From NCBI RefSeq assembly GCF_052076105.1, contig NZ_CP197245.1, forward strand, positions 5,828,001 through 5,892,000: DNA of 64,000 bases. The letters run 5' to 3'. Source of the stretch: Tardiphaga sp052076105 (GTDB taxonomy: Bacteria > Pseudomonadota > Alphaproteobacteria > Rhizobiales > Xanthobacteraceae). The position numbers and the translations under genes are program-made. Positions 51,501-59,620 of the stretch are shown in pieces. The notes below the pieces were generated by a model that was given only the letters and a program-made list of their open reading frames with translations, was not told the origin of the DNA and did not search any database. Each line of letters begins with the position of its first letter. The first letter of the stretch is position 1.

Positions 51501-51927
51501 CGCGCTCGACCATATCGATGCGCGGCTGCTGCGGCGGCATTTGGTGCTGACGGTGAATGGGCTCGCTGATCTGCGACAAACGCGCATCGAGCCGCGAAAT
51601 CGCATCATTGAGCTGGCGCGCAACGCCGGGCTCGCTGCGCGGCGCAGGCTTCGAGAACAGTTCGATCTGCCGGGCAATGGCGTCGAGCCGCTGGTGGATG
51701 TCGGCGACGTCGTCGGCGTCGCGCTGCGGCAGGGCCGCACGCGGGGTGAGGGGACGTTCCTGGTCGCGCGGGCGTGCATTGGGCGAGTTGAAGCGCGCGG
51801 GAGCTTCGCCGATGGTCGAGTTCAGCCAGTCGCCGAGCGACATGCCGGCACGGCGCGCCGCAGCTTCGGCCCGCTCGCGAACCGATGGCTCAATCCCGTC
51901 AACACTCCACGATACGCGCGAATTCAT
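48514..51927 (-). CDS. PodJ-like polar organising protein with Sel1 repeats
   Basis: A 1137-residue protein. The N-terminus (SWSVDGIEPSVRERAEAAARRAGMSLGDWLN) is followed by a long charged coiled-coil region to about residue 600, a proline/alanine-rich linker, one transmembrane helix near 760-785 (IRSLLVGASVIVIVLGSFKMAM) and four Sel1-like repeats at 925-1075 (AAFEIGVRYAEGKGVAQNYDEAAKWYDRAA and copies). This matches the Caulobacter PodJ plan of cytoplasmic coil, one helix and periplasmic Sel1 repeats, minus a C-terminal peptidoglycan-binding domain. Start at 51927. Confidence 0.82.
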   Translation of the reverse strand: MNSRVSWSVDGIEPSVRERAEAAARRAGMSLGDWLNSTIGEAPARFNSPNARPRDQERPLTPRAALPQRDADDVADIHQRLDAIARQIELFSKPAPRSEPGVARQLNDAISRLDARLSQISEPIHRQHQMPPQQPRIDMVERAANQVYSASPPIDPFSLDFAIAEIAARQGELDGTPRMAPRSAPPIAPSFVQPPYAQPAAQQSHSLLPDMSGLERQLFQITTKIDALQRPDNTIEQSIATFRGELADIRNVITEAMPRRAIESIENEIRELGRRIDDNRHSGIDGNVLANLERALADIHKTLTTLTPAEQLAGFDEAIRNLGGKIDMIVRSSNDPGTMEQLQGAVAALRAIVSNVASNEALGRLSDDLQTLSSKVDQLARADNSDSFAALEARIVTLTTALENRERPAVMASSDHLETALRALSERLDHMPVGNDSSSAFAHLEQRVSYLLERMESITDTRGNNLGRVEDGLQDILRHLERQQSVFAALDNPRSKAPSVDPGLVDTIKRELSDMRFSQSETDRHTQDSLEVVHSTLGHVVDRLARIEGDLRAVSAAPAKQSAPVATPAPAPRPATAPAVSVPAPPRPQMPNPVKPQAAPSQVEVRPPQVHFDAAPRDFAATAISHEPALAFVVPKAISEILDPPPAPKPVAQSASAAERSSARPMVDPALPPDHPLEPGTRPQGRGASPSERIAASEEAISEIAVDAPEPATASSFIAAARRAAQAAAATGNDKSRSDKSRTDKSKVTRPGPQLADSEKSSSTIGSKIRSLLVGASVIVIVLGSFKMAMTLLDSGSPAPVAENIHSAPPLQLNAPEPAEVPTKPAAPVPATPSMTSPTPIGKQSLIAPPAAVEPAPQPVPQAAPVPYVSPDVTGSIAAPAPQASATGPVLPSSGQKITTAPVPAGEHLPETIGSTALRNAALKGDASAAFEIGVRYAEGKGVAQNYDEAAKWYDRAAQANVVPAMFRLGALFEKGLGAKKDLDVARRYYVLAADRGNAKAMHNLAVLDADGGTKGANYKSASYWFRKAADRGVADSQFNLGILYARGIGVEQNLAESFKWFSLAAAQGDVDAGRKRDDVAKRLDPQSLAAARLAVQTFTPEGQPEDAINVATPAGGWDATPAQAGAKASMGKRAAR

Positions 51928-52153
51928 GCCTTGGCCCGGTTCCGAGGATGGCGCCAACTGGCACCTGCAGCCTCCCCCGCGCGTCCCATCGTGAAGACAA
52001 TCGTAACGTGCGCGGGTCGTCTGCCTCTGATCCGGACTTTTCAGGGTTAGGGTAAATAACGGGTTAAGGTTGGCGCCCTGGCCGCCTTAAAAGTTAACCC
52101 GGCGATACACTTGTGCCGGATTGCAGGCGATATCGGGTGTCTCTGGCCTGGTG

Positions 52154-52705
52154 TCAGCGCGTAAACAGCGCACTCAAATCGTCGACATCCAGTTCGGTGA
52201 TGGCGCTATGGCGCGGGTCCATCACTGCGGACTGGCCGATATAGGCCCAATAGAGAAACTCGGCGCGGGGTAGTGCTCGCTGGCTTTCCACCCCGGCCTC
52301 GATCAGCCATTTCGCCATGTATCCAACCCGCCTGGCATCCACCGAAGCGACCATTTTGGCGACGTCCGAGTCGGTCGAGGCCATGGCGCGGATGGCACGG
52401 TCCAGGCTGCGATCTTCGTTGAAGGCGAGCTTCATCAGGTGGGTCAGACGTGCGGCGCCGACGATCGACGTGTCGATTCCCTCGATCACCTGATCGGTCG
52501 TCCGCTCCTGCCAGCGCTGCAGAAGCTGTAGTCGAAAATCTGATATATCCTTGAAATGCCAATAGAAACTGCCGCGCGACACGTTCAGTCCGGTCGCCAG
52601 TGCGCCGACCTTCAGCGCGTCGACGCCCTGCCGCGCGAGGATCCTCAGCCCGTGATCGAGCCAGGCCGAACGCGTCAGGCGGTCCTTGGTCAGTTGGTCA
52701 TCCAT
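52154..52705 (-). CDS. TetR-family repressor
   Basis: A 183-residue TetR regulator with an N-terminal HTH (ALKVGALATGLNVSRGSFYWHFKDISDFRLQLL). The ATG at 52705 is preferred over a further ATG at 52741 because the perfect palindrome 52715-52728 lies between them and fits an operator better than a coding segment. Divergent from the NTF2-like gene, its probable target. Confidence 0.85.
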   Translation of the reverse strand: MDDQLTKDRLTRSAWLDHGLRILARQGVDALKVGALATGLNVSRGSFYWHFKDISDFRLQLLQRWQERTTDQVIEGIDTSIVGAARLTHLMKLAFNEDRSLDRAIRAMASTDSDVAKMVASVDARRVGYMAKWLIEAGVESQRALPRAEFLYWAYIGQSAVMDPRHSAITELDVDDLSALFTR

Positions 52706-52714
52706 TCCCCGACC

Positions 52715-52728
52715 ATACACATGTGTAT
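52715..52728. promoter_or_regulatory. Palindromic operator for the TetR regulator
   Basis: ATACACATGTGTAT is a perfect 14-bp palindrome in the divergent region between tetR and the NTF2-like gene. A half-like GTGTATGGAG stands about 45 bp away near 52768. TetR dimers bind such inverted repeats, so it is the likely autoregulatory site. Confidence 0.6.
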
Positions 52729-52818
52729 TGACGAAATCCACGCTCTGGCGTTAACGTCCATGCAGAAGTGTATGGAGCGGCGCTGGCCGAACAGTGCCCG
52801 ATGCGGGAGGCAGAGCCG

Positions 52819-53205
52819 ATGAGTGTGACCAGTCTCGATAGGTGGTACAGCTTCATGCGCTCTCATGATCGGGCCGCGCTGTGGGATCTGCTGCATCCGG
52901 ACGCCGTGTTCGAAAGCCCGGTCGTGCATGCGCCGCAGCGGGGCCGTGAGATCGTGTTCAAGTATCTGACGACTGCGGAGAAAGTGCTGGGTGGCCCCGG
53001 CTTCGCTTACAAAGGCGAGTGGCGCAGCGACAACGGCGCGGTTCTCGAATTCGAGAACGAGATCGACGGCATCAAAATCAATGGCGTCGACATGATCACC
53101 TTTGCCGACGATGGACGCATCACCCACTTCAAGGTGATGGTCAGGCCACTCAAAGCCATCAACCTGTTGCACCGGTTGATGGGCGAGGAATTGGCGCGGC
53201 AATGA
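52819..53205 (+). CDS. NTF2-like/SnoaL family protein
   Basis: A 128-residue cytosolic cone-fold protein (WYSFMRSHDRAALWDLLHPDAVFESPVVHAPQRG, FKYLTTAEKVLGG, ENEIDGIKINGVDMITFADDGRITHFKVMVRPLKAI). Family members are isomerases, dehydratases or binding proteins; activity is unknown. GGGAGG 8 nt before the ATG supports this start over an upstream one at 52768. Followed by the beta-oxidation genes on the same strand. Confidence 0.82.
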   Translation: MSVTSLDRWYSFMRSHDRAALWDLLHPDAVFESPVVHAPQRGREIVFKYLTTAEKVLGGPGFAYKGEWRSDNGAVLEFENEIDGIKINGVDMITFADDGRITHFKVMVRPLKAINLLHRLMGEELARQ

Positions 53206-53303
53206 GCCGCCTTCTGTCCGCTTCTAGTCCAATAGCAATCGCTTAAAACTGACACGGCGGCGCCGTATCATCCACTCCATCGAATTCAAACCGAGAGAAT
53301 CCC

Positions 53304-55094
53304 ATGCCCAGCTACAAAGCCCCGCTCGAAGACGTCGGATTCCTGCTCAACGATGTGTTTCAATTCGATCGCTACAACAATCTGCCCGGCTTCGCCGATG
53401 CATCGGCGGATGTGCGCGAGGCGATTCTGGGCGAAGCCGCGAAGCTCAGCGAAGAAGTACTTCAGCCGCTGAATCGCGTCGGCGATCTCGAAGGCTGCAA
53501 GCGCAACGACGATGGCAGCGTGACCACGCCGAAGGGCTTCAAGGAAGCCTTCAAGCAGGTCACCGAGGGCGGCTGGCTTGGTCTGTCGGCGCCGACGGAG
53601 TTTGGCGGTCAGGGCCTGCCTGTGACGCTGTCGCAGACCGTCGCCGAATTCCAGATCTCCGCCAATATGGCGTTCTCGATGTATGGCGGCCTCACCATGG
53701 GCGCGACCGCGGCGCTGATCGTGCACGGCAAGCCGGAGCAAAAGGCCAAGTATCTGCCGAAGATGGTCGCCGGCGAATGGACCGGCACGATGAATCTCAC
53801 CGAGCCGCATTGCGGCACGGATCTGGGCTTGTTGCGCACCAAGGCAGTGCCGCAGGCTGACGGCAGCTACAAGATCACCGGCACCAAGATCTTCATCTCG
53901 GCCGGCGAACACGACATGGCCGACAACATCATCCACCTCGTGCTCGCCCGCATCGAGGGCGCGCCGGCCGGCATCAAGGGCGTGTCGCTGTTCGTGGTGC
54001 CGAAGGTGCTGGTCAATGACGACGGCTCGCTCGGCGCGCGCAACGGCGTGGTCTGTGGCTCGATCGAGCACAAGATGGGCATCCACGGCAACTCGACCTG
54101 CGTGATGAACTACGATAACGCCACCGGCTGGCTGATCGGCGAAGAGAACAAGGGCATGCAGGGCATGTTCGTGATGATGAACGAAGCCCGTCTCGGCGTT
54201 GCCGTGCAGGGCCTCGCGCAGTCCGAAGTCGCCTATCAGAATGCAGTGGCCTATGCGAAGGATCGCCTGCAGGGCCGCTCGCTCACCGGTCCGAAGTCGC
54301 CGGACAAGCCGGCCGATTCGATCATGGTGCATCCCGACGTGCGCCGCACGCTGCTGACCATTCGCGCCTTCAACGAAGCTGCCCGCGCGATGGTTGTGTG
54401 GACCGCGCTGAAGAGCGACGTTGCGCATCGCTCCGACGATCCGAAGGAGCGCCAGGCCGCCGACGATCACATGGGCCTGATGACGCCAGTACTGAAGGGC
54501 ATCCTCACCGATGGCGGTTTCGCCAATGCGGTCTCTGCGCAGCAGATGTTCGGCGGTCACGGCTATATCGCCGAATGGGGTATGGAACAGTTCGTGCGCG
54601 ACGCGCGTATTGCCATGATCTATGAAGGCGCCAACGGCATTCAGGCGCTCGATCTCGTCGGCCGCAAGCTGCCGCGCGACGGCGGCCGTGCGGCGATGAC
54701 CTTCTTTGGCGAGGTTGCGGCTTTTGCCAAGGAGCATGGCGGCAACGAAGCCATGAAGCCCTATATCGATCCGCTGTCGAACGCGCTCGGTCATCTGCAG
54801 CAGGCGACCATGTGGCTGATGAACAACGCCATGGCCAAGCCCGACAATGCCGGCGCGGGCGCAACCGATTACATGCAGCTGTTCGGTCTCACGGCCTTCG
54901 CTTACATGTGGGCGAAAATGGCCAAGGTCGCGCAGGATAAGATTGCCACTGATGGCGCGACGCCCTATCTGACGACCAAGCTGGTCACCGGCCGCTTCTT
55001 CATGGAGCGGATGTTGCCCGAAACGGCGCTTCATCTCGCCCGCATCCAGACGGGTGCGGCCACGACGATGGAGCTTCCAGCGGAAGCGTTCTGA
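53304..55094 (+). CDS. Acyl-CoA dehydrogenase with C-terminal extension
   Basis: A 596-residue flavoenzyme for the first step of fatty-acid or related acyl-CoA oxidation. It has an N-terminal helical domain, the FAD-binding segment NLTEPHCGTDLGLLRTKA, and the catalytic Glu in MIYEGANGIQALDLVGRKL (about residue 445). An added C-terminal domain of about 130 residues marks the long DmdC/FadE-like subgroup, whose substrates include methylmercaptopropionyl-CoA and medium or long acyl-CoAs. Followed by thiolase and FadJ genes. Confidence 0.9.
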   Translation: MPSYKAPLEDVGFLLNDVFQFDRYNNLPGFADASADVREAILGEAAKLSEEVLQPLNRVGDLEGCKRNDDGSVTTPKGFKEAFKQVTEGGWLGLSAPTEFGGQGLPVTLSQTVAEFQISANMAFSMYGGLTMGATAALIVHGKPEQKAKYLPKMVAGEWTGTMNLTEPHCGTDLGLLRTKAVPQADGSYKITGTKIFISAGEHDMADNIIHLVLARIEGAPAGIKGVSLFVVPKVLVNDDGSLGARNGVVCGSIEHKMGIHGNSTCVMNYDNATGWLIGEENKGMQGMFVMMNEARLGVAVQGLAQSEVAYQNAVAYAKDRLQGRSLTGPKSPDKPADSIMVHPDVRRTLLTIRAFNEAARAMVVWTALKSDVAHRSDDPKERQAADDHMGLMTPVLKGILTDGGFANAVSAQQMFGGHGYIAEWGMEQFVRDARIAMIYEGANGIQALDLVGRKLPRDGGRAAMTFFGEVAAFAKEHGGNEAMKPYIDPLSNALGHLQQATMWLMNNAMAKPDNAGAGATDYMQLFGLTAFAYMWAKMAKVAQDKIATDGATPYLTTKLVTGRFFMERMLPETALHLARIQTGAATTMELPAEAF

Positions 55095-55119
55095 TACTCA
55101 GTTGTTGCCATACACTCAG

Positions 55120-55245
55120 GCTGTCATCCCCGCCTAGCGCACCGAAGGTGCGCGCAGAGCGGGGATCCAGTAAACACAGGCGTTCGTAGTAACTCACCAG
55201 CGCCAGTGTTTACTGGATCGCCCGGTCAAGCCGGGCGATGACAGC
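55120..55245. repeat. Large nested palindromic intergenic repeat
   Basis: GCTGTCATC (55120-55128) pairs with GATGACAGC (55237-55245); inside, a 14-bp perfect inverted repeat joins 55164-55177 (GATCCAGTAAACAC) with 55206-55219. GC-rich hairpins lie near each end. Related GTCATCCCCGC/GGATCCAGTAAAC elements are widespread in Rhodopseudomonas/Bradyrhizobium genomes. It interrupts the beta-oxidation operon between the dehydrogenase and thiolase. Confidence 0.75.
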
Positions 55246-55289
55246 GTCTTCGGAATTCGAACAACACGATTAATCTCGAGGGAGACACC

Positions 55290-56498
55290 ATGCCCGAGGC
55301 ATATATCTACGATCACGTTCGCACGCCGCGCGGCCGCGGCAAGGCCGATGGCTCGCTGCATGAGGTGACCGCGCTGGCGCTCGCCACCGCGCCGCTGAAG
55401 GCTCTGAAGGAGCGCAACAACCTCAAGCCCGGCACCATCGATGATGTCATCCTCGGCGTGGTCGATCCGGTCGGCGAGGCCGGCGGCGACATCGCGCGCA
55501 TGGCGGCGCTGTCAGCCGGTTACGGTAATGACGTGCCGGGTATCCAGATCAACCGCTTCTGCGCTTCCGGCCTCGACGCCGTGAATTTTGCCGCGGCGCA
55601 GATCATGTCGGGTCAGCACGAAATGACCATTGGCGGCGGCGCCGAGAGCATGAGCCGCGTCGGCATTGGTGCCGCGGGTGGTGCATGGCCGGTCGATCCG
55701 TCGATCGCCGTTCCCGCCTACTTCATGCCGCAGGGCGTCTCGGCCGATCTGATCGCAACCAAATACGGCTTCTCGCGCGACGACGTCGATGCCTATTCGG
55801 TGCAGAGCCAGCAGCGCGCTGCCAAGGCCTGGGATGAAGGCCGCTTCAAGAACTCGGTCATTCCGGTCAAGGATATCAACGGCCTCACCATTCTGGCCAA
55901 GGACGAGCATATGCGCCCGTCCACCACGATGCAGTCGCTGGCCGCGCTGCAGCCGTCTTTCGCCACCGTGGCGCAGATGGGCGGTTTCGACGGCGTCGCG
56001 ATCCAGTCGCATCCGGAAATCGAAGCCGTGAACTATGTGCATCACGCCGGCAATTCGTCGGGCATCGTCGATGGCGCTGGCGCCGTGCTGCTTGGCAGTG
56101 CCGAGGCCGGCAAGAAGGCAGGTTTGAAGCCGCGCGCGAAGATTCGCGCTTTCGCCAATATCGGCTCCGAGCCGGCGATGATGCTCACCGGTCCGGTGGA
56201 TGTCACCAAGAAGGTGCTGGAGCGTTCCGGCATGAAGCTGTCGGACATCGATCTGTTCGAGCTCAACGAAGCCTTCGCCTCGGTGGTGCTGCGCTTCATC
56301 CAGGCCTTCGAGATCGACAACGAGAAAATCAATGTCTGCGGCGGCGCCATCGCCATGGGCCATCCGCTCGGCGCCACCGGCGCGATGATCCTCGGCACCG
56401 TGCTGGACGAACTCGAGCGCACCAACAAATCGACGGCCCTCGTCACCCTCTGCATCGGCGGCGGCATGGGCACCGCCACCATCATCGAACGCGTGTAA
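55290..56498 (+). CDS. fadA: Acetyl-CoA C-acetyltransferase (thiolase)
   Basis: A 402-residue thiolase. The nucleophile is C91 (NRFCASGLDAVN), and H358 (AMGHPLGATGA) and C388 (LCIGGGMG) complete the active site. It carries out the final thiolytic step of beta-oxidation, paired with the FadJ-type multifunctional enzyme 12 nt downstream. An AGGGAG site precedes the ATG. Confidence 0.93.
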   Translation: MPEAYIYDHVRTPRGRGKADGSLHEVTALALATAPLKALKERNNLKPGTIDDVILGVVDPVGEAGGDIARMAALSAGYGNDVPGIQINRFCASGLDAVNFAAAQIMSGQHEMTIGGGAESMSRVGIGAAGGAWPVDPSIAVPAYFMPQGVSADLIATKYGFSRDDVDAYSVQSQQRAAKAWDEGRFKNSVIPVKDINGLTILAKDEHMRPSTTMQSLAALQPSFATVAQMGGFDGVAIQSHPEIEAVNYVHHAGNSSGIVDGAGAVLLGSAEAGKKAGLKPRAKIRAFANIGSEPAMMLTGPVDVTKKVLERSGMKLSDIDLFELNEAFASVVLRFIQAFEIDNEKINVCGGAIAMGHPLGATGAMILGTVLDELERTNKSTALVTLCIGGGMGTATIIERV

Positions 56499-56510
56499 GG
56501 AGCGGCCAAC

Positions 56511-58724
56511 ATGACCTTCAAGAATTTCAAGGTTGAGACCGACGCCGATGGCATCGCCCTCGTCACCTGGGATATTTCCGGCCGTTCGATGAACGTGCTC
56601 GACGTGGCGACCATCGAGGAACTCGGCGCCATTGTCGATCAGACCACTGCGGATGCCGCTGTAAAGGGCGTCGTCATCACCTCCGGCAAGGAAGCTTTCT
56701 CGGCCGGTGCCGATCTGTCGATGCTGGAAGGCATGGGCAAGGTGTTCGCCGAGACCAAGGCGGCCAAAGGCGAGGAAGCCGCGCAGCAGATGCTGTTCGA
56801 CGAGAGCCGCAAGCTGTCGCTGACGCTGCGCAAGATCGAAACATCGGGCAAGCCATGGGTCGCGGCCATCAACGGCCTTGCGCTCGGCGGTGCGTTCGAG
56901 CTGACGCTGGCCTGCCACTACCGCGTTGCTGCGGAAAACCCGAAGACGCGTCTGGGCCTGCCTGAAATCAAGGTCGGCCTGTTCCCCGGCGGCGGCGGCA
57001 CCCAGCGCCTCGCGCGCATGCTGCAGCCGCAGGACACGATGCAGATGCTGCTGAAAGGCGACGCGATCAATCTCGTCAAGGCGAAGGCGATGGGGATCGT
57101 CGGCGCGGTGGTGCCATCAGCCGATCTCATCCCGGCTGCCAAGGAGTGGATCAAGGCTGGCGGCAAACCCGTCGCGCCGTGGGACGAGAAGGGCTTCAAG
57201 CTGCCCGGCGGCCCCGTCTATTCCAAGCAGGGCATGATGATGTTCCCTGCGGGTAACGCGATCTATCGCCGCGAAACCTTCGACAACTATCCGGCCGCGC
57301 GTGCGGTCATGCAGTGCGTCTATGAAGGCCTGCAATTGCCGATGGACGCGGCGCTCCGCGTCGAGTCCCGTCAGTTCGCGCATATCCTGCAGACCAAGGA
57401 AGCGGCGGCGATGATCCGCAGCCTGTTCCTGTCGATGCAGGAGCTCAACAAGGGCGCGCGCCGTCCCACCAACGTGCCGCCGACCAAGGTCAAGAAGCTC
57501 GCCATTATCGGCGCCGGCTTCATGGGCGCCAGCGTTGGTTATGTGTCGGCGAAGGGTGGCATCGATGTGGTGCTGATCGACCGTGATCAGGCTGCGGCCG
57601 ACAAGGGCCGTGCGCATTGCCAGTCGGTCATCGACGGGCTGATCGCCAAGGGCCGCGCCAAGGAAGCCGATCGCGACGCGCTGATGTCGAAGATCACGGC
57701 AACCGCAGATTTTGAAGTGATCCGGGAATGCGACCTCGTCATCGAGGCCGTGTTCGAGGATCGCGCGGTCAAGGCCGAGATCTACAAGAAGGTGCAGCCG
57801 CTGCTGAAGGAAGGTGCGATCATCGCGTCGAACACCTCGACGCTGCCGATCAATTCGCTGGCCGAGGAATTCACTGACCAGTCGAAATTCATCGGCATCC
57901 ACTTCTTCTCGCCGGTCGAGAAGATGATGCTGGTGGAGACCATTGTCGGCAAGAACACCGGCGATGTCGCGCTCGCCACCGCGCTGGATTACATCCGCGT
58001 CATCGGCAAGACGCCGATCGTCGTCAATGACTCCCGTGGCTTCTTCGCCAATCGCTGCGTGTTGCGTTTCACGGCCGAAGGCCTCGAAATGCTGCTCGAA
58101 GGCGTGCCGCCGGCGATGATCGAGAACACCGCCAAGATGGCCGGCATGCCGGTCGGCCCGCTGTCGCTGTCGGACGAGATCGCGCTCGACCTCGTGCTGA
58201 AGATCATGAAGGCGACCGAAGCCGATCTCGGTTCGCAGGCCGTCGATCAGGCGCAGAAGAAGCTGATCGTCGAAATGGTCGAGAAGCAGGAGCGCTTCGG
58301 TCGCAAGAACGGCAAGGGCTTCTACGAGTATCCGCCGAAGGGCAAAGGCTCGAAAGCCCTCTGGAAGGGCATCGCCCCGCTGTTGCCGAAGCCTGTTGAC
58401 CCCGACACGCTCGATGTCGAGGAACTGAAGCAGCGCTTCCTGGTGGTGCAGGCGGTGGAAGCCGCGCGCACCGTCGAGGATCACGTGATCGTCGATCCGC
58501 GTGAGGCGGATGTCGGTTCGATTCTCGGCTTCGGCTTCGCGCCGTTCACCGGCGGTACGCTGAGCTATATCGACTTCATGGGCACCAAGAAGTTCGTCGA
58601 GCTCTGCCACAAGCTGGAAGCGAAATACGGCTCCCGCTTCACCCCGCCGAAGCTGCTCGAAGAGATGGCTGCCAAGGGCGAGACGTTCTATGGGCGATTC
58701 CCGCCGAAGAAGGCGGCGGCTTAA
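56511..58724 (+). CDS. fadJ: 3-hydroxyacyl-CoA dehydrogenase/enoyl-CoA hydratase fusion
   Basis: A 737-residue fusion of a crotonase-type hydratase (residues 1-about 200; oxyanion hole and Glu in LGGAFELTLAC and GLPEIKVGLFPGGGG) with a hydroxyacyl-CoA dehydrogenase (NAD motif IIGAGFMGASVGYVSAKGGIDVVLID near 330; His in FFSPVEKMMLVE near 460). The C-terminal half has the two 3HCDH domains. It provides hydration and oxidation steps for the preceding thiolase. Confidence 0.93.
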   Translation: MTFKNFKVETDADGIALVTWDISGRSMNVLDVATIEELGAIVDQTTADAAVKGVVITSGKEAFSAGADLSMLEGMGKVFAETKAAKGEEAAQQMLFDESRKLSLTLRKIETSGKPWVAAINGLALGGAFELTLACHYRVAAENPKTRLGLPEIKVGLFPGGGGTQRLARMLQPQDTMQMLLKGDAINLVKAKAMGIVGAVVPSADLIPAAKEWIKAGGKPVAPWDEKGFKLPGGPVYSKQGMMMFPAGNAIYRRETFDNYPAARAVMQCVYEGLQLPMDAALRVESRQFAHILQTKEAAAMIRSLFLSMQELNKGARRPTNVPPTKVKKLAIIGAGFMGASVGYVSAKGGIDVVLIDRDQAAADKGRAHCQSVIDGLIAKGRAKEADRDALMSKITATADFEVIRECDLVIEAVFEDRAVKAEIYKKVQPLLKEGAIIASNTSTLPINSLAEEFTDQSKFIGIHFFSPVEKMMLVETIVGKNTGDVALATALDYIRVIGKTPIVVNDSRGFFANRCVLRFTAEGLEMLLEGVPPAMIENTAKMAGMPVGPLSLSDEIALDLVLKIMKATEADLGSQAVDQAQKKLIVEMVEKQERFGRKNGKGFYEYPPKGKGSKALWKGIAPLLPKPVDPDTLDVEELKQRFLVVQAVEAARTVEDHVIVDPREADVGSILGFGFAPFTGGTLSYIDFMGTKKFVELCHKLEAKYGSRFTPPKLLEEMAAKGETFYGRFPPKKAAA

Positions 58725-58744
58725 AGCCAAACACGGACAGGAAT

Positions 58745-58773
58745 GTCCCCTCTCCCGCAAGGGGAGAGGGGAC
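58745..58773 (+). terminator. Hairpin after fadJ (repeat-derived)
   Basis: A 12-bp perfect stem (58745-58756 and 58762-58773) with a GCAAG loop, about 20 nt past the fadJ stop. It resembles the CTCTCCC-GCAA-GGGAGAG dispersed hairpin of this group, which often serves as a terminator. Confidence 0.6.
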
Positions 58774-58827
58774 GACAGCGCCAGGTCTGTTGTGTCGTGA
58801 TCAACGCGGCTCCAACACAAAACAAAA

Positions 58828-58855
58828 AAGGGCCGGATCATCGATCCGGCCCTTT
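58828..58855. terminator. Bidirectional terminator between fadJ and gst
   Basis: A 13-bp stem (58828-58839 against 58843-58855, with AAAGGGCCGGATC/GATCCGGCCCTTT) and a three-base loop. On the minus strand it is followed by TTTTGTTTTG, a strong terminator for the convergent gst gene. Confidence 0.8.
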
Positions 58856-58880
58856 CGTATTCTCACTCAATGCAGTCGGC

Positions 58881-59495
58881 TCACGCCGCCTTCATCAGGC
58901 CTTCCTTCTCCAGCGCAGCCTGCACCTGCGGGCGGGCGGCGACGCGATCCTTGTAGGCCATCAGGTTCTTGAACTCGGAGAGGTCGATGCTCATCCGGTC
59001 GGCCCATTTCAGCATCACGAACAGATAGCCGTCGGCGACGCTGAAGTCCTTGCCGAGCAGGTGGTCCTTACCCGCCAGATGGCTGTCGAGATATTTGAAC
59101 TTGCCCATCAGGCGGGTCTTGAAGAAGCCTTTGACCTCGTCGTCGAACGCCGGCTGGAACAGCGGGCTGAAATTCTTGTGCAGCTCGCCATTGATGAAGC
59201 CAAGAAATTCCTGCAGTTGACGGCGCTCGTCGCTGCCATGAGCCGGCGCCAGATTCTTGGCGGCTGCCTTGTCGGCAATGTACTGCACGATGACCGGGCC
59301 TTCGGTCACGAGTTCACCACTGTCGAGGCCGAGGGCCGGCACCTGGCCCTTGGGGTTGATGGCGAGATAGTCGTCGCCATTTTCCAGTTTCTTGGCTTTG
59401 AGGTCGACCTTCACGAGATCGTAGGGCAGGCCGGCTTCGAGAAGTGCGATATGAGGAGAGAGCGAGCAGGCGCCCGGCGAATAATACAGCTTCAT
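58881..59495 (-). CDS. Glutathione S-transferase (beta class-like)
   Basis: A 204-residue GST with the N-terminal thioredoxin-like domain (MKLYYSPGACSLSPHIALLEAG; the cysteine at 10 is the beta-class residue), the conserved cis-Pro GQVPALGL, EGPVIVQYIAD, and an alpha-helical C-terminal domain. Conjugates glutathione to electrophiles. Divergent from MarR, which probably represses it through operators at 59543-59585. Confidence 0.92.
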   Translation of the reverse strand: MKLYYSPGACSLSPHIALLEAGLPYDLVKVDLKAKKLENGDDYLAINPKGQVPALGLDSGELVTEGPVIVQYIADKAAAKNLAPAHGSDERRQLQEFLGFINGELHKNFSPLFQPAFDDEVKGFFKTRLMGKFKYLDSHLAGKDHLLGKDFSVADGYLFVMLKWADRMSIDLSEFKNLMAYKDRVAARPQVQAALEKEGLMKAA

Positions 59496-59542
59496 CGAAA
59501 ATTCCTCCCTGAAGACATTGGTTTAACCACGCGGGTGACTAA

Positions 59543-59585
59543 ATGCATCTGCATGAAAGAGTCAAGATTGATGCAGCTGCATCAA
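59543..59585. promoter_or_regulatory. Paired MarR operators between gst and marR
   Basis: TTGATGCAGCTGCATCAA (59568-59585) is a perfect 18-bp palindrome, and ATGCATCTGCAT (59543-59554) is a partial copy centred 28 bp away. Both share the ATGCA...TGCAT arms. Such twin inverted repeats in a divergent promoter are typical MarR-dimer sites controlling both genes. Confidence 0.65.
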
Positions 59586-59620
59586 GTGGGCTAGGGTGCC
59601 GCCACCATTTGGACTGAGTC

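Noticed and set aside
53286..58841. Long antisense frames (53286-55034, 55512-56918, 57117-58841)
   Set aside because: His-, Arg- and Leu-rich shadows of the beta-oxidation genes, caused by codon bias.
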